A stretch of 64,000 nucleotides of DNA. It comes from Ornithinimicrobium flavum (GTDB lineage: Bacteria; Actinomycetota; Actinomycetes; Actinomycetales; Dermatophilaceae). The notes under the pieces are model-generated. The model was not told the DNA's origin. It made no database searches and was given only the letters and a program-made list of their open reading frames with translations. The DNA lies in assembly GCF_004526345.1 (NCBI RefSeq), contig NZ_CP038213.1, positions 1,054,001-1,118,000 of the forward strand, read 5' to 3'. Position numbers and translations under genes: made by a program. Of this stretch, positions 1 through 9,439 are shown piece by piece (positions within the stretch are counted from its first letter, which is position 1; each line of letters starts with the position of its first letter).

Positions 1-208
1 CGTAGAGCTCCTCCACGCTCATCCCCAGCGCGGTCGCCAGCCCGGCGGCCACCGCCTCCGACGGCGCGCGCAGCCCTCGCTCGATCTGGGACAGGTAGGG
101 GTTGGAGATGCCCACCATCGTCGACACCTGGCGCATCGACAGGTCGGCCATCTCCCGCTGCTGGCGGATCAGGGCCCCCATGAAGTTCTTCTGCCGCTGG
201 CTGACCAT
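1..208 (-). CDS. XRE-family helix-turn-helix regulator, C-terminus cut by window edge
   Basis: The 69 visible residues form one HTH_3/XRE domain, with the recognition-helix stretch ISNPYLSQIERG and the following RAPSEAVAAGLATALGMSVEELY. DNA-binding regulators of this shape, with QQREMADLSMRQV at the start, are widespread in Actinobacteria; the likeness to the mycobacterial Rv0474 group is from memory. The ATG at 208 is used; an internal ATG at 181 is possible. The methyltransferase gene ends 19 bp upstream on the same strand, so the two may be co-transcribed. The rest of the protein lies outside the window, so its ligand or target cannot be judged. Confidence 0.8.
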   Translation of the reverse strand, partial: MVSQRQKNFMGALIRQQREMADLSMRQVSTMVGISNPYLSQIERGLRAPSEAVAAGLATALGMSVEELY

Positions 209-227
209 GGATCCAGCCTAGGCCAGG

Positions 228-884
228 CTAGGTGCGGGTGACCCGCAGGACGCGGAAGCCCCCGCTGGAGGCCACCCGTTCGACCGCGACCGGGCCCATG
301 AGGCCGGGAAGGGTGGCGCGCAGCCAGGTCTGCAGCGAGTCTGCGCCGAGGTTCTTCTGGACGACGAGGTAGGCCGCGGCTCCCGCCACCCCCGACGGTC
401 CAGGGGCCACCGGCTCTTCCGACAGCCGCGGGAGCCACGTGGTGAGCAGGTCGTGCAGCACCGCCTTGCCGACCCGGATCGGCGGGTTGGACCAGATGAG
501 GTCGAAGCGCGTGCCCGGGTCCACGTCCTCGGGCGTCCCCGCCCGCACCCCGGTGCACCCCAGCGACGCCGCGTTGCGGCGGCACAGGTCCAGGGCGCGC
601 TCGTTGACGTCGACGGCGTGCACGGTGGCTGCCGGTGACTCCAGCGCCAGCGTCAGCGCCAGCGGACCCCAGCCGCACCCCAGGTCCAGGAAGGCCCCCG
701 TCGCGGGTGGTGCGGGAGCCTCCTTGAGCAGGACCCGGGTGCCCTTGTCGATGCCGTCGGGGGAGAACATCCCGGAGGCCGTGACCACCTCCACGTCCTG
801 ACCCGCGAGCCGCACGGGCACCCGGCGGAGCTCGGCCGGCGACGCCGGGCGGGCGGTGAAGTAGTGGTCCTGCTGCTCGTCCAT
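228..884 (-). CDS. class I SAM-dependent methyltransferase, RsmC/RlmG-like
   Basis: A 218-residue methyltransferase of the MTS (methyltransferase small) family. Motif I is FLDLGCGWGPLALTLA, and the substrate-side motif is SNPPIRVGKAVLHDLL, the NPP-x-R-x-GK form typical of RsmC/RlmG-type rRNA guanine-N2 methyltransferases. It is about the length of one catalytic domain, so it lacks the duplicated inactive N-terminal half of E. coli RsmC. The ATG at 884 is preferred because TAGACT (892-897, minus strand) lies 7 nt upstream, as in a leaderless promoter; the reading frame stays open to 1010 but that extension is not protein-like. The substrate (rRNA, other RNA or small molecule) is not shown. Confidence 0.85.
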   Translation of the reverse strand: MDEQQDHYFTARPASPAELRRVPVRLAGQDVEVVTASGMFSPDGIDKGTRVLLKEAPAPPATGAFLDLGCGWGPLALTLALESPAATVHAVDVNERALDLCRRNAASLGCTGVRAGTPEDVDPGTRFDLIWSNPPIRVGKAVLHDLLTTWLPRLSEEPVAPGPSGVAGAAAYLVVQKNLGADSLQTWLRATLPGLMGPVAVERVASSGGFRVLRVTRT

Positions 885-995
885 CGCGGGCAGTCTAGGG
901 CCGGTCCGGGCAGAAATCGCTCGCGCCCGGCGTTGACTGGTGAGACGCTGGGTCGAGCCCGGCGCACCGCATACCGGTCGGACCCGAAGGAGACC

Positions 996-2513
996 ATGGC
1001 CCAGCCCCACCGCTCAGCCCCCCGCACCAGCACCCCCCGCGAGAGCGTGCTCGACCGCCGTGCCGAGGCGCTCTCGGACAGCCAGATCGAGCTGCGTGAG
1101 CACGAGTGGGGCGAGGAGGGTGGCCTCGACGTCGACGGCGACCAGCTCGAGCGCGAGGAGCGGGCGGCCCTCCGGCGCATCCAGGGGCTGTCGACCGAGC
1201 TCGAGGACGTCACGGAGGTCGAGTACCGCCAGCTGCGCCTGGAGCGGGTCGTCCTGGCCTCGGTGTGGGAGGACAACGGGCAGGACACCCTCGAGGACGC
1301 CGAGAACTCGCTGCGTGAGCTGGCCGCCCTCGCCGAGACCGCCGGCTCCACCGTCCTGGACGGCGTGATCCAGCGTCGGCTCAAGCCGGACCCCGCGACC
1401 TACCTCGGCTCGGGGAAGGCCGCCGAGCTGCGCGACATCGTCGCCGCCGAGGGCGCCGACACGGTCATCACCGACGGTGAGCTCGGACCATCGCAGCGAC
1501 GCGCGCTCGAGGACGTCGTCAAGGTCAAGGTCATCGACCGCACGGCCCTCATCCTCGACATCTTCGCCCAGCACGCGAAGAGCCGGGAGGGCCGCGCCCA
1601 GGTCGAGCTGGCCCAGCTGCAGTACCTCCTGCCGCGGCTGCGCGGCTGGGGCGAGTCGATGTCCCGTCAGGCCGGCGGCCGGGTGGCCGGAGGTGAGGGC
1701 ATCGGCTCCCGCGGGCCCGGTGAGACCAAGATCGAGCTGGACCGGCGACGCATCAACTCGCGGATCGCCAGGCTGCGCCGCGAGATCAAGGACATGAAGA
1801 CCGTCCGGGACACCAAGCGCTCCTCCCGCAAGGCCGGCCGGGTGCCCAGCGTGGCGATCGTCGGCTACACGAACGCCGGCAAGTCCTCCATCCTCAACCG
1901 GCTCACGGGTGCCGGCGTGCTGGTCCAGAACCAGCTCTTCGCGACCCTGGACCCGACCGTGCGCCGGCACGAGACCGAGGAGGGGCACACCTACACCCTG
2001 GTCGACACCGTCGGTTTCGTCCGGCAGCTGCCGCACCAGCTCGTCGAGGCCTTCCGCTCGACGCTCGAGGAGGCCGCGGACGCCGACGTGCTCCTCCACG
2101 TCGTCGACGGGTCCCACCCCGACCCCGAGGGGCAGGTGGACGCCGTGCACAAGGTCCTCGCCGAGATCGAGGACGGTCGGGCGCTGCGCATCCCGGAGAT
2201 CATCGCGGTCAACAAGGCCGATCTCGCGGACGAGGAGACCCTCGCCCGGCTGCGGCACGCCTACCCGCACGTGGTCGTGGTGTCGGCACGCACCGGGCAG
2301 GGTATGCCGGAGCTGCTCGCCGCGGTCGAGGGGGCGCTGCCGCGCCCCGAGATCCTCGTCGACGTGCTCGTGCCCTACTCCCGGGGTGACGTCGTCACCC
2401 GCCTCCACGACGAGGGCGAGGTGCTGAGCGAGGAGCACACCGGCGAGGGCACCCGCATCAGCGCGAAGGTCGACGAGGACCTGCACGGCCACCTCGGGGA
2501 GTTCGCGGTCTGA
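996..2513 (+). CDS. hflX: GTPase HflX
   Basis: HflX is a ribosome-associated GTPase that splits stalled or stress-damaged 70S ribosomes. The 505-residue product has the HflX N-terminal domain, with the signature GGEGIGSRGPGETKIELDRR near residues 230-250, a coiled linker, and a G domain with G1 GYTNAGKSS, G3 DTVGF and G4 NKAD. The ATG at 996 has a good ribosome binding site (GAAGGAG, 985-991); the frame is open further upstream but that part is not HflX-like. It is divergent from the methyltransferase, with promoter space of about 110 bp. The N-terminal extension before the HflX domain (about 100 acidic residues) is longer than in E. coli but usual for Actinobacteria. Confidence 0.95.
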   Translation: MAQPHRSAPRTSTPRESVLDRRAEALSDSQIELREHEWGEEGGLDVDGDQLEREERAALRRIQGLSTELEDVTEVEYRQLRLERVVLASVWEDNGQDTLEDAENSLRELAALAETAGSTVLDGVIQRRLKPDPATYLGSGKAAELRDIVAAEGADTVITDGELGPSQRRALEDVVKVKVIDRTALILDIFAQHAKSREGRAQVELAQLQYLLPRLRGWGESMSRQAGGRVAGGEGIGSRGPGETKIELDRRRINSRIARLRREIKDMKTVRDTKRSSRKAGRVPSVAIVGYTNAGKSSILNRLTGAGVLVQNQLFATLDPTVRRHETEEGHTYTLVDTVGFVRQLPHQLVEAFRSTLEEAADADVLLHVVDGSHPDPEGQVDAVHKVLAEIEDGRALRIPEIIAVNKADLADEETLARLRHAYPHVVVVSARTGQGMPELLAAVEGALPRPEILVDVLVPYSRGDVVTRLHDEGEVLSEEHTGEGTRISAKVDEDLHGHLGEFAV

Positions 2514-2559
2514 GGCCCGCCCTTCCGGGGGGCCGGTGGCGTGCACTTAGGCTGGTCCG

Positions 2560-5213
2560 GTGACCGCTGAGCACCGACGACTGGCCGAGTCCGACGACCC
2601 CACCGCGCCGTGGCGGCGGTGGGGTCCCTACGTCTCCGCGCGGCAGTGGGGGACGGTCCGGGAGGACTACTCGGCCGACGGGGACGCCTGGGCGCACTTC
2701 CCCTTCGACCACGCGCACCGGCGGGCCTACCGGTGGGGTGAGGACGGCATCGCCGGCCTGTGCGACGTCGACGGGCACCTCAACCTCGCGGTGGCGATGT
2801 GGAACGGTCGCGACGACCGGCTCAAGGAGCGGTTCTTCGGGCTGACGAATCCCCAGGGCAACCACGGGGAGGACGTCAAGGAGTACTGGTGGCACCTCGA
2901 GGGGCTGCCCACCCACTCCTACGCCAGCTCCCTCTACCGCTACCCGCAGGCGGCGTTCCCCTACGAGGAGCTGCTGCGGGTCAACGGCGAGCGGGGGGTG
3001 GAGGACCCCGAGCACGAGCTGGCGGACACCGGTGTGCTGGACCAGGACCGGTTCTTCGACGTCGTGGTCACCCACGCCAAGGCCGCTCCCGGCGACATCG
3101 TCGTGGAGGTCACCGCGACCAACCACGGGCCGGAGGCGGCGCCGCTGCACCTGCTCCCGCAGGTGTGGTTCCGCAACACCTGGTCGTGGGGCCTGGACGA
3201 GCGTCGACCCGTGCTGTGGCGCGACGACGTGGCGGCCCGGGACACCGGCACGGTCGTGGTCCGGGGGGAGCACCACGAGCTCGGTGCGGTCCCGTGCGGG
3301 CGGACGGTGCGCCGCGGACGGTCTTCTGCGACAACGACACCAACCTGGCGGCTCTCTACGGCGAGGACGCGGTGCCACCGGGGCACACGGCATACCCGAA
3401 GGACGCCGTGGACCGGACCGTGGTGCACGGTGAGAACGCCGGCAACCCCGACCAGCGGGGCACCAAGATGGCGTTCTGGTGGTCCTTCGACGCGGTGGCC
3501 CCGGGGGAGAGCGTCACCGTGCGGCTGCGGCTGACGGAGGGTGACGGAGCGGCGCCCGACGCCCCCGCTGACGATGAGGTCCTCACGCAGCGCCGGCAGG
3601 AGGCCGACGACTTCTACGCCGCGGTGCTGCCGGAGGGCACCGTCCCCGAGGACGCCCTCGTGGCGCGCAGGGCCTTCGCCGGGCTCCAGTGGTGCAAGCA
3701 GCTCTACCTGTATGACGTGACCCGCTGGCTGGCGGGCGACCCCAGCCAGCCACCCCCGCCGCCCGAGCGCGCGGAGCGGGGCGGGCGCAACACCAGCTGG
3801 CAGCACGTCAACCTGGCCGAGGTCATCTCGATGCCCGACGAGTGGGAGTACCCCTGGTTCGCCACCTGGGACCTGGCCTTCCACTGTGTCGCCTACGCCC
3901 ACGTCGACCCGTTCTTCGCCAAGTGGCAGCTGCTGCTGATGTGCCGCGAGTGGGCGATGCACCCCAACGGCCAGCTGCCTGCGTACGAGTGGAACTTCTC
4001 GGACGTCAACCCGCCGGTGCACCCCTGGGCGGCGTGGCAGGTCTACTGCATCGACGGGTCCCGCGACCGGGTCTTCCTCGAGCGGGTCGTGCTCAAGATG
4101 CTGCTCAACTTCCCGTGGTGGGTGAACCGCAAGGACGCCGACGGCAGCCACGTCTTCGAGGGCGGGTTCCTCGGGCTGGACAACATCGGCCTGTTCGACC
4201 GCTCCGACCCGCTGCCGGACGGTCAGCGGCTCGAGCAGGCGGACGCCACGGCCTGGATGGGCCTCTTCTGCCTCAAGATGCTCCGGATGTCGATGGAGCT
4301 GGCGCGCGAGGACCCGGCGTGGGACGAGGTGGCCACCAAGTTCCTCGTGCACTTCCTGTCGATCGCCCAGGCGATGAACGACATCGGCCGGGGCCACGCC
4401 AGCCTCTGGGACCCTGAGGACGACTTCTTCCACGACATCCTCACCACCGAGGACGGTCAGGTGCACCGTATGCCGGTGCGCTCGATGGTCGGCCTGCTGC
4501 CGCTGTCGGCCGTGGCCATCGTGCCCAACTGGGTCGTGGACGAGCTGCCCGACCTCACCGAGTTCTTCGACGGGTGGACCCGCCGGCGACCTGAGCTGCA
4601 GGACGCGCTGCTCCACACCAACCACGAGGGCTTCGCGCTGCGGACCCTGTCGATGGTCGACCGTCGCCAGTGGCGCGCGGTCGTCGCGCGGATGCTCGAC
4701 GAGGGGGAGTTCCTCTCGCCGGGCGGCCTGCGCTCCCTCTCCGCCGCCCACCGCGACGGCGTGCAGGTGCGCGTCGGCGGGTCGGACCTGTCCCTGGCCT
4801 ACGTGCCGGGCGAGTCCGACTCGCGGATGTTCGGCGGCAACTCCAACTGGCGGGGCCCGGTGTGGCTGCCCGTCAACGCCCTGCTCACCGACGCGCTGCG
4901 CACCTACGGGCGCGGCGCCGGCGTGGGTCGACCGGTGGAGTACCCCACTGGCTCCGGTGAGGAGCTCCCCATCGACGAGGTGGCCGCCCGGATCGAGCAA
5001 CGCCTGGTCGGGCTGTTCCGTCCCGGGGCGGACGGTCGGCGCCCCTCCACCCCGGTGCACCACCCCTCCGGGCCGTTGTGGGACGCCCACCCGACCTTCA
5101 GCGAGTACTTCGACGGCGACTCCGGCGTGGGCCTGGGCGCCTCGCACCAGACGGGGTGGACCGCGCTCGTGGCCCACTTCGTCTGTGCTCCGGACGGCAT
5201 CGCCAACCGCTGA
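2560..5213 (+). CDS. MGH1-like (GH63-type) glucosidase, one frameshift
   Basis: An (alpha/alpha)6-barrel glycoside hydrolase of the MGH1/GH63-like group, about 880 residues. The N-terminal half reads in one frame up to ELGAVP, and the conserved remainder (from about [16 protein letters not shown] through [18 protein letters not shown] and [14 protein letters not shown] to the end) reads in the -1 frame. The junction is the CCC run at 3291-3293; restoring one base gives a continuous protein, so a lost C is the simplest explanation (sequencing error or real mutation). The GTG at 2560 follows a TAGGCT hexamer at 2548-2553 with a 6-nt spacer, suggesting a leaderless mRNA. Substrate is unknown; family members cleave alpha-glucosides such as mannosylglycerate or glucosylglycerate. 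Confidence 0.8.
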
Positions 5214-5259
5214 CCTGGGCCGGGAGGCGCGGAGTAGCCTGAGGGCGGAGGTGAGCGGC

Positions 5260-6003
5260 GTGATCCGCACCGCGCTCGTGGTGGACGACGAGCCGCAGAT
5301 CCGCGCCCTCCTCGCCGCCTACCTGGCCCGGGACGGCTTCGAGGTGCGGGAGGCCGGGACCGGCGCCGAGGCGCTGCGGCAGGCCACCCTGCAGCCGCCG
5401 CCCGACGTGGTCCTCCTGGACGTCGGGCTGCCCGACCTCGACGGCATCGAGGTGCTGCGCCGGCTGCGCCGGGACAGAGACCTCCCGGTCGTCATGGTCA
5501 GCGCGCGGACGGAGGAGGGCGACATCCTCATGGGTCTGGCGGCAGGGGCGGACGACTACGTGACCAAGCCCTTCCGCCCGCGGGAGGTGGCCGCGCGGGT
5601 GGCGGCCGTGCTCCGCCGGGCCGCACCCGCCCCGCAGGCCGATCCGGGGCAGCCGGAGGAGGTGCTGTCCTTCCCCGGCCTGCAGGTCGACCGGACCCGG
5701 CGCGAGGTGCGCCGGGACGACCGGCTGCGGGAGCTCTCGGCCCTCCAGTTCGACCTGCTGTGGACGCTGGCGGAGCACCCGGGCCGGGTGTTCACACGGG
5801 ACCAGCTGCTCCAGCGCGTCTGGGGCTACGACCATGTCGGCGACGAGCGGGTCGTGGACGTCCATGTGCGCAGCCTGCGGCGGGCCCTGGACGACGACGC
5901 GACCGCCCCCCGCTTCGTGGGCACCGTGCGGGGCGTGGGCTACAAGTTCCTGCCCGCGAGGGTGGCGTCGGACCCGGTGCCGCGGTCGGGGCAGCAGCCG
6001 TGA
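5260..6003 (+). CDS. OmpR/PhoB-family response regulator
   Basis: A 247-residue two-component response regulator. The receiver domain (residues 1-120) has acidic pair DDE, phospho-acceptor Asp in LLDVGLPDLDG and the conserved Lys in TKPF. A winged-helix Trans_reg_C domain follows (about 145-235; VFTRDQLLQRVWGYDH, VDVHVRSLRRAL). The GTG at 5260 is chosen because GGAG (5247-5250) sits 9 nt upstream; the GTG at 5251 touches that site. The stop overlaps the GTG of the downstream histidine kinase by four bases (GTGA), so the pair is translationally coupled. The signal is unknown. Confidence 0.93.
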   Translation: MIRTALVVDDEPQIRALLAAYLARDGFEVREAGTGAEALRQATLQPPPDVVLLDVGLPDLDGIEVLRRLRRDRDLPVVMVSARTEEGDILMGLAAGADDYVTKPFRPREVAARVAAVLRRAAPAPQADPGQPEEVLSFPGLQVDRTRREVRRDDRLRELSALQFDLLWTLAEHPGRVFTRDQLLQRVWGYDHVGDERVVDVHVRSLRRALDDDATAPRFVGTVRGVGYKFLPARVASDPVPRSGQQP

Positions 6004-7130
6004 GCCGCTGGCGGTCGCTGCGGACCCGGCTGGTGCTGTCCCACGTCCTCGTCGCGCTGGCCTCCGGACTGGTCACGGCGGTGGTCGTGCGCCTCGTCGC
6101 GCTCCAGCGGTGGGACCGGGTCTCGGGTATGCCGGGGGGCGCCCGGCACGGGGGTCCCGCTGCGCCGGGCGGGATGGCGGGCTTCCGGGCCGAGTTCGTC
6201 GACAGCGTGGACCGCGCGGTGCTGGCGGGGGTGGTGGTGGGTCTGCTCGCGGCCGTCGGCCTCGGTGTCCTCGCCGCCCGTCGGACCGCGCTGCCGCTCG
6301 AGCAGCTGCGGTCGGTGACCCGCGAGCTGTCCCTGGGCCGCTACTCCGTGCGGGTCCCGCGACCGACCACGACGGAGCTGGCCGACCTGGCCGACGACGT
6401 GCGCCGGCTGGGCGAGCGACTCGGGGAGACCGAGGCCCGGCGCGCCCGGCTCATCGGTGAGGTGGCGCACGAGATGCGCACCCCGCTGACCGTGACCCGG
6501 GGGTATGCCGAGGCGATGCTCGACGGGGTCGTGCCGGCCGACGAGGTCGGGCTGGGGAAGGTGATCGACCAGACCCGTCGGCTGGAGCGGCTGGCCGAGG
6601 ATCTCAGCAGCCTGTCCAGGGCGGAGGAGGGGCGGATGGACGTGCGGACGGTGCCGGACGCCGACCTGGGGGTCACAGTGCGCGGGGCCGTCGCGGCGGT
6701 GCAGGCCACCGCGGCCGCCCGGCAGGTGCACCTGTGCACGACGGCGCCGGCCTCCCTGCCCCTGCCCCACGATCCCGACCGGATCGCCCAGGTCGTGACC
6801 AACCTGCTGACCAACGCGGTGCGGGCCAGCGGGGCAGGGGACACCGTGGACGTGCGGGTGACGGCAGGGGACCCGGCCGTCGTCGACGTCCTCGACCGCG
6901 GCGTCGGACTGCAGCCGGGGGAGGAGGAGGCGGTCTTCGAGCGGTTCTACCGGGGGGACCGCTCGGGCCAGGACGACGGCTCGGGCATCGGACTGACCAT
7001 CGCCCGGGCCCTGGCCCGGGCGCACGGAGGAGACCTCGTCGCGAGCAGCGCAGGTCCGGGGACCGGTGCCCGGTTCAGGCTCACGCTGCCCGCCGGTGGC
7101 CTCTCGGGGGCCGGGGCGTCGGCGACCTGA
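6000..7130 (+). CDS. sensor histidine kinase
   Basis: A 376-residue membrane histidine kinase, partner of the upstream regulator. Two membrane segments (about residues 12-35 and 74-97) flank a short extracellular loop of about 40 residues. A HAMP domain follows (RRTALPLEQLRSVTRELSLG), then the HisKA H-box IGEVAHEMRTPLTV and an HATPase domain with N-box NLLTNAVRAS and G-box DDGSGIGLTIARALARAHGG. The sensor loop contains only a Gly/Pro-rich stretch and no recognisable ligand domain. The gene starts with a GTG inside the stop codon of the regulator and ends before a strong hairpin shared with the convergent DUF2202 gene. Confidence 0.93.
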   Translation: MSRWRSLRTRLVLSHVLVALASGLVTAVVVRLVALQRWDRVSGMPGGARHGGPAAPGGMAGFRAEFVDSVDRAVLAGVVVGLLAAVGLGVLAARRTALPLEQLRSVTRELSLGRYSVRVPRPTTTELADLADDVRRLGERLGETEARRARLIGEVAHEMRTPLTVTRGYAEAMLDGVVPADEVGLGKVIDQTRRLERLAEDLSSLSRAEEGRMDVRTVPDADLGVTVRGAVAAVQATAAARQVHLCTTAPASLPLPHDPDRIAQVVTNLLTNAVRASGAGDTVDVRVTAGDPAVVDVLDRGVGLQPGEEEAVFERFYRGDRSGQDDGSGIGLTIARALARAHGGDLVASSAGPGTGARFRLTLPAGGLSGAGASAT

Positions 7131-7146
7131 GCGCAGCAGCATCGAG

Positions 7147-7175
7147 CGGGCGGGCACGGTGCCCGTGCCCGCCCG
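7147..7175. terminator. GC-rich hairpin between convergent genes
   Basis: Perfect 13-bp inverted repeat (CGGGCGGGCACGG at 7147-7159 and its complement at 7163-7175) with a 3-nt loop, lying exactly between the stop codons of the histidine kinase and the DUF2202 gene. It has no T tract on either side, which is common for actinobacterial terminators. It probably serves both strands. Confidence 0.65.
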
Positions 7176-7184
7176 GTCCTCCTC

Positions 7185-7979
7185 TCAGGCGTCGTCGGTG
7201 TCCGCGTCGGCGTCGTCCGTGGTCGTCATCGGGCAGTCGCCCGTGCCGTCACCACGGTGGTGGCCGCCGCCGCCCCTGGCGTCCATTCCAGGGCCGCCGT
7301 GCCCGTCGGGACCCTGCCGCATACCCGGACCGCCCTGACCACCCTGCCCGCGCTGCCCCGGCTGCATCCGTGGGCCGGGGCCGCCCGGGCCGCGACCGTC
7401 GCCCGTCATCGCGGGCAGCTCGCCGGCCGCTGCGGCTTCGAAGGCCGCCAGGTGGTGCTCGGAGGCGGTGAGCAGGTGGCCCAGCACCCGGTCGACGTCG
7501 GCGTCGTCGATCGCGTCGATGGTGGACCTGAGATGCTCGATGTCGGCCGTCTCCAGCTCGATACCGACCTCGAGGGCCGCCTCGGGGCTGGTGAGTCCGC
7601 GCTCGAGCCAGTCGTCGTACATCGCCTGGATCTCGGCGTTCTCGAAGTCGCCGGGCACCACGTCCTCGGGCAGCGTGCCGCCCTTGAGGGTGATGAGCCG
7701 GGCCAGGGCGTCGTGATGGCGCTGCTCGGACCGCTCGATGGTGACGAACGGTGCGAGCCCGTCGTGGGCCTCGCCGAGCTCGTCGTAGAGGTCGCGGGCC
7801 ATCCGCTCCTCCTCGAGGTTGAACTGCAAGGTCTCCAGCACCTCGTTGGTCGCCGTGGTGGGGCTGCCGTCGTGCTGCGTGTCCCCGCTCGCCGCGAGCG
7901 CGGCGCCGGTCCCGAGGACGAGGGCGGTGCCGACACCCGTCGCCAGCAGCGTGCTCATGAACCTGGTCCTGGTGGTCAT
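7185..7979 (-). CDS. secreted DUF2202 ferritin-like protein
   Basis: A 264-residue exported protein. An N-terminal signal peptide (TRTRFMSTLLATGVGTALVLG, ending near ALAAS at about residue 32) is followed by a DUF2202 ferritin-like domain (about 45-190) with the helix motif NLEEERMARDLYDEL and EQRHHDALARLI, which supply the Glu/His residues typical of this fold. The C-terminal 70 residues are a Gly/Pro/Gln/His-rich low-complexity tail ending in an acidic cluster, possibly metal-binding. The ATG at 7979 has a GAAGGG site upstream. The function of DUF2202 is not established; its placement next to two signalling pairs suggests an envelope stress role, which is inference. Confidence 0.85.
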   Translation of the reverse strand: MTTRTRFMSTLLATGVGTALVLGTGAALAASGDTQHDGSPTTATNEVLETLQFNLEEERMARDLYDELGEAHDGLAPFVTIERSEQRHHDALARLITLKGGTLPEDVVPGDFENAEIQAMYDDWLERGLTSPEAALEVGIELETADIEHLRSTIDAIDDADVDRVLGHLLTASEHHLAAFEAAAAGELPAMTGDGRGPGGPGPRMQPGQRGQGGQGGPGMRQGPDGHGGPGMDARGGGGHHRGDGTGDCPMTTTDDADADTDDA

Positions 7980-8071
7980 CGGTGGATCCCTTCTCTGGTG
8001 GCCTGCTCCTGAGTCAACGCCCTGACCGTGAAGGACCGACGATGTCGTCCGTGAAGGTTCGATGAAGCCGG

Positions 8072-8692
8072 TCAGGCGGTGGCAGGCGCCGGCGACACGG
8101 GGGCCGGGGACCGTCCGGGGAGCAGCCGGAGGGCGACCAGACCCAACCCGACGGCCAGGAGGCCGGCGCCGATCGGGCCGAACCCCGACACGGCGGCCGC
8201 CCCCACGGCCATAAGCACGCACCCGACCGTGCTGTGCCCTGCCCGCCGCAGCACCACGGCCACCACGACCATCGCCACGGCGAAGGCCACCCAGATGCCG
8301 ATCGAGACCGCCTGGAAGGCGCCACCCGGGATGTCCAGCAGGTTCGGCTGCACCTGGGCAAGCCAGGGCGCCACGAAGCCCTGGGCGAAGTGCGTGGTGG
8401 CCTGACCGGCCAGCGCCAGCTGCGCAACGGGGACGAGCCAGGCGGGCGGCGTCCGCCGTGGGCCGACACGCAGCAGCGGTGGCATGAGCACGAGGAGGGC
8501 GGTGACCAGCACCCAGCTGATGCGCTGGGTGAGCGCGAAGGCGGGGTTGGCGGCCGTCTGGGAGAACAGCTCGGCCGGCGCGAGCAGCCACGCCGGGCTG
8601 AGGACCAGTCCGTTGACGGCTAGGCCGGCGCAGACCGCGACGACGGCGGTCAGGACGTTCCTGCTCGGGTATGCGGTGGGCTGAGTGGTCAT
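8072..8692 (-). CDS. integral membrane protein, unknown function
   Basis: A 206-residue hydrophobic protein with about six predicted membrane segments (near residues 13-35, 57-75, 82-100, 128-148, 155-180 and 180-195). No catalytic motif is visible and I do not recognise the family. The start ATG at 8692 is preceded by AGGAGG-like sequence (reverse of cctcct at 8700-8705). It lies 92 bp upstream of the DUF2202 gene on the same strand and could be co-expressed with it. Confidence 0.7.
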   Translation of the reverse strand: MTTQPTAYPSRNVLTAVVAVCAGLAVNGLVLSPAWLLAPAELFSQTAANPAFALTQRISWVLVTALLVLMPPLLRVGPRRTPPAWLVPVAQLALAGQATTHFAQGFVAPWLAQVQPNLLDIPGGAFQAVSIGIWVAFAVAMVVVAVVLRRAGHSTVGCVLMAVGAAAVSGFGPIGAGLLAVGLGLVALRLLPGRSPAPVSPAPATA

Positions 8693-8812
8693 GACAGGTC
8701 CTCCTACGACGGTGGCCGGGTCGGTCTCGGCCGTTCGCTCCCACTCTGGTGATCCCGGTTTCCCGGGCGACAGGGTCGCGGGTCCCGACCTTCGCCTCCC
8801 GCCCGTGCCAGC

Positions 8813-9439
8813 TCAGCCCTGCGTCACGTCCCGTGCCCGGGCGACGAGCTCGGCCCGCGAGCGTGCCCCGGTCTTGGCCAGCAGCGCGCTGACGTTGTTC
8901 TGCACCGTCTTGACCGACAGGAACAACCGACGGGCGATCTCGTGGTTGGACAGGCCCCTGGCCACAAGCGCGAGCACCTCGTCCTCCCGGGTCGAGAGGC
9001 CGGGGATCGCCGGGCCGCCCTGCAGGGTCCGCCGCCGCACGGCCTCGCCGACCGTGCCGCCGAGCACGGTGTCCCCCTCGGCCACGCCGCGGACGGCGCG
9101 AGCGACGGCGCCGTGCCCGGCTCCCTTGAGGACGTAGCCGCGCACCCCCGCCGCGAGCGCCCGGGCGACGGTCGCTGGGTCCTCGTGCATCGTCAGCGCC
9201 AGCAGCCCGACGTGCGGGCGGGTGCGCGACAGCTCGCGGGCGGCGTCCACCCCGTCGAGCACCGGCATGTCAAGGTCGAGCACCACGACGTCCACCTCCA
9301 GTCCGTCCTTCAGCAGCTGCAGCAGCTCCATACCGTCCGCCGCGACGCCCACGACTTCGATGTCCTCCGCGCTGTCGAGCAGCAACTGCAGGCCCTCGCG
9401 GAACACCGGGTGGTCGTCGGCCACAGCGACCCGGATCAC
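8813..9439 (-). CDS. NarL/FixJ-family response regulator
   Basis: A 208-residue response regulator. The receiver domain (residues 1-118) shows the acidic DDH near the start, the phospho-acceptor Asp in VVLDLDMPVLDG and a Lys in YVLKGAGH. The LuxR-type HTH follows at about 140-205, with STREDEVLALVARGLSNHEIA and the recognition helix LSVKTVQNNVSALLAKTG. The GTG start overlaps the stop codon of the upstream histidine kinase by four bases on the minus strand, so they form one coupled unit. Confidence 0.93.
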   Translation of the reverse strand: MIRVAVADDHPVFREGLQLLLDSAEDIEVVGVAADGMELLQLLKDGLEVDVVVLDLDMPVLDGVDAARELSRTRPHVGLLALTMHEDPATVARALAAGVRGYVLKGAGHGAVARAVRGVAEGDTVLGGTVGEAVRRRTLQGGPAIPGLSTREDEVLALVARGLSNHEIARRLFLSVKTVQNNVSALLAKTGARSRAELVARARDVTQG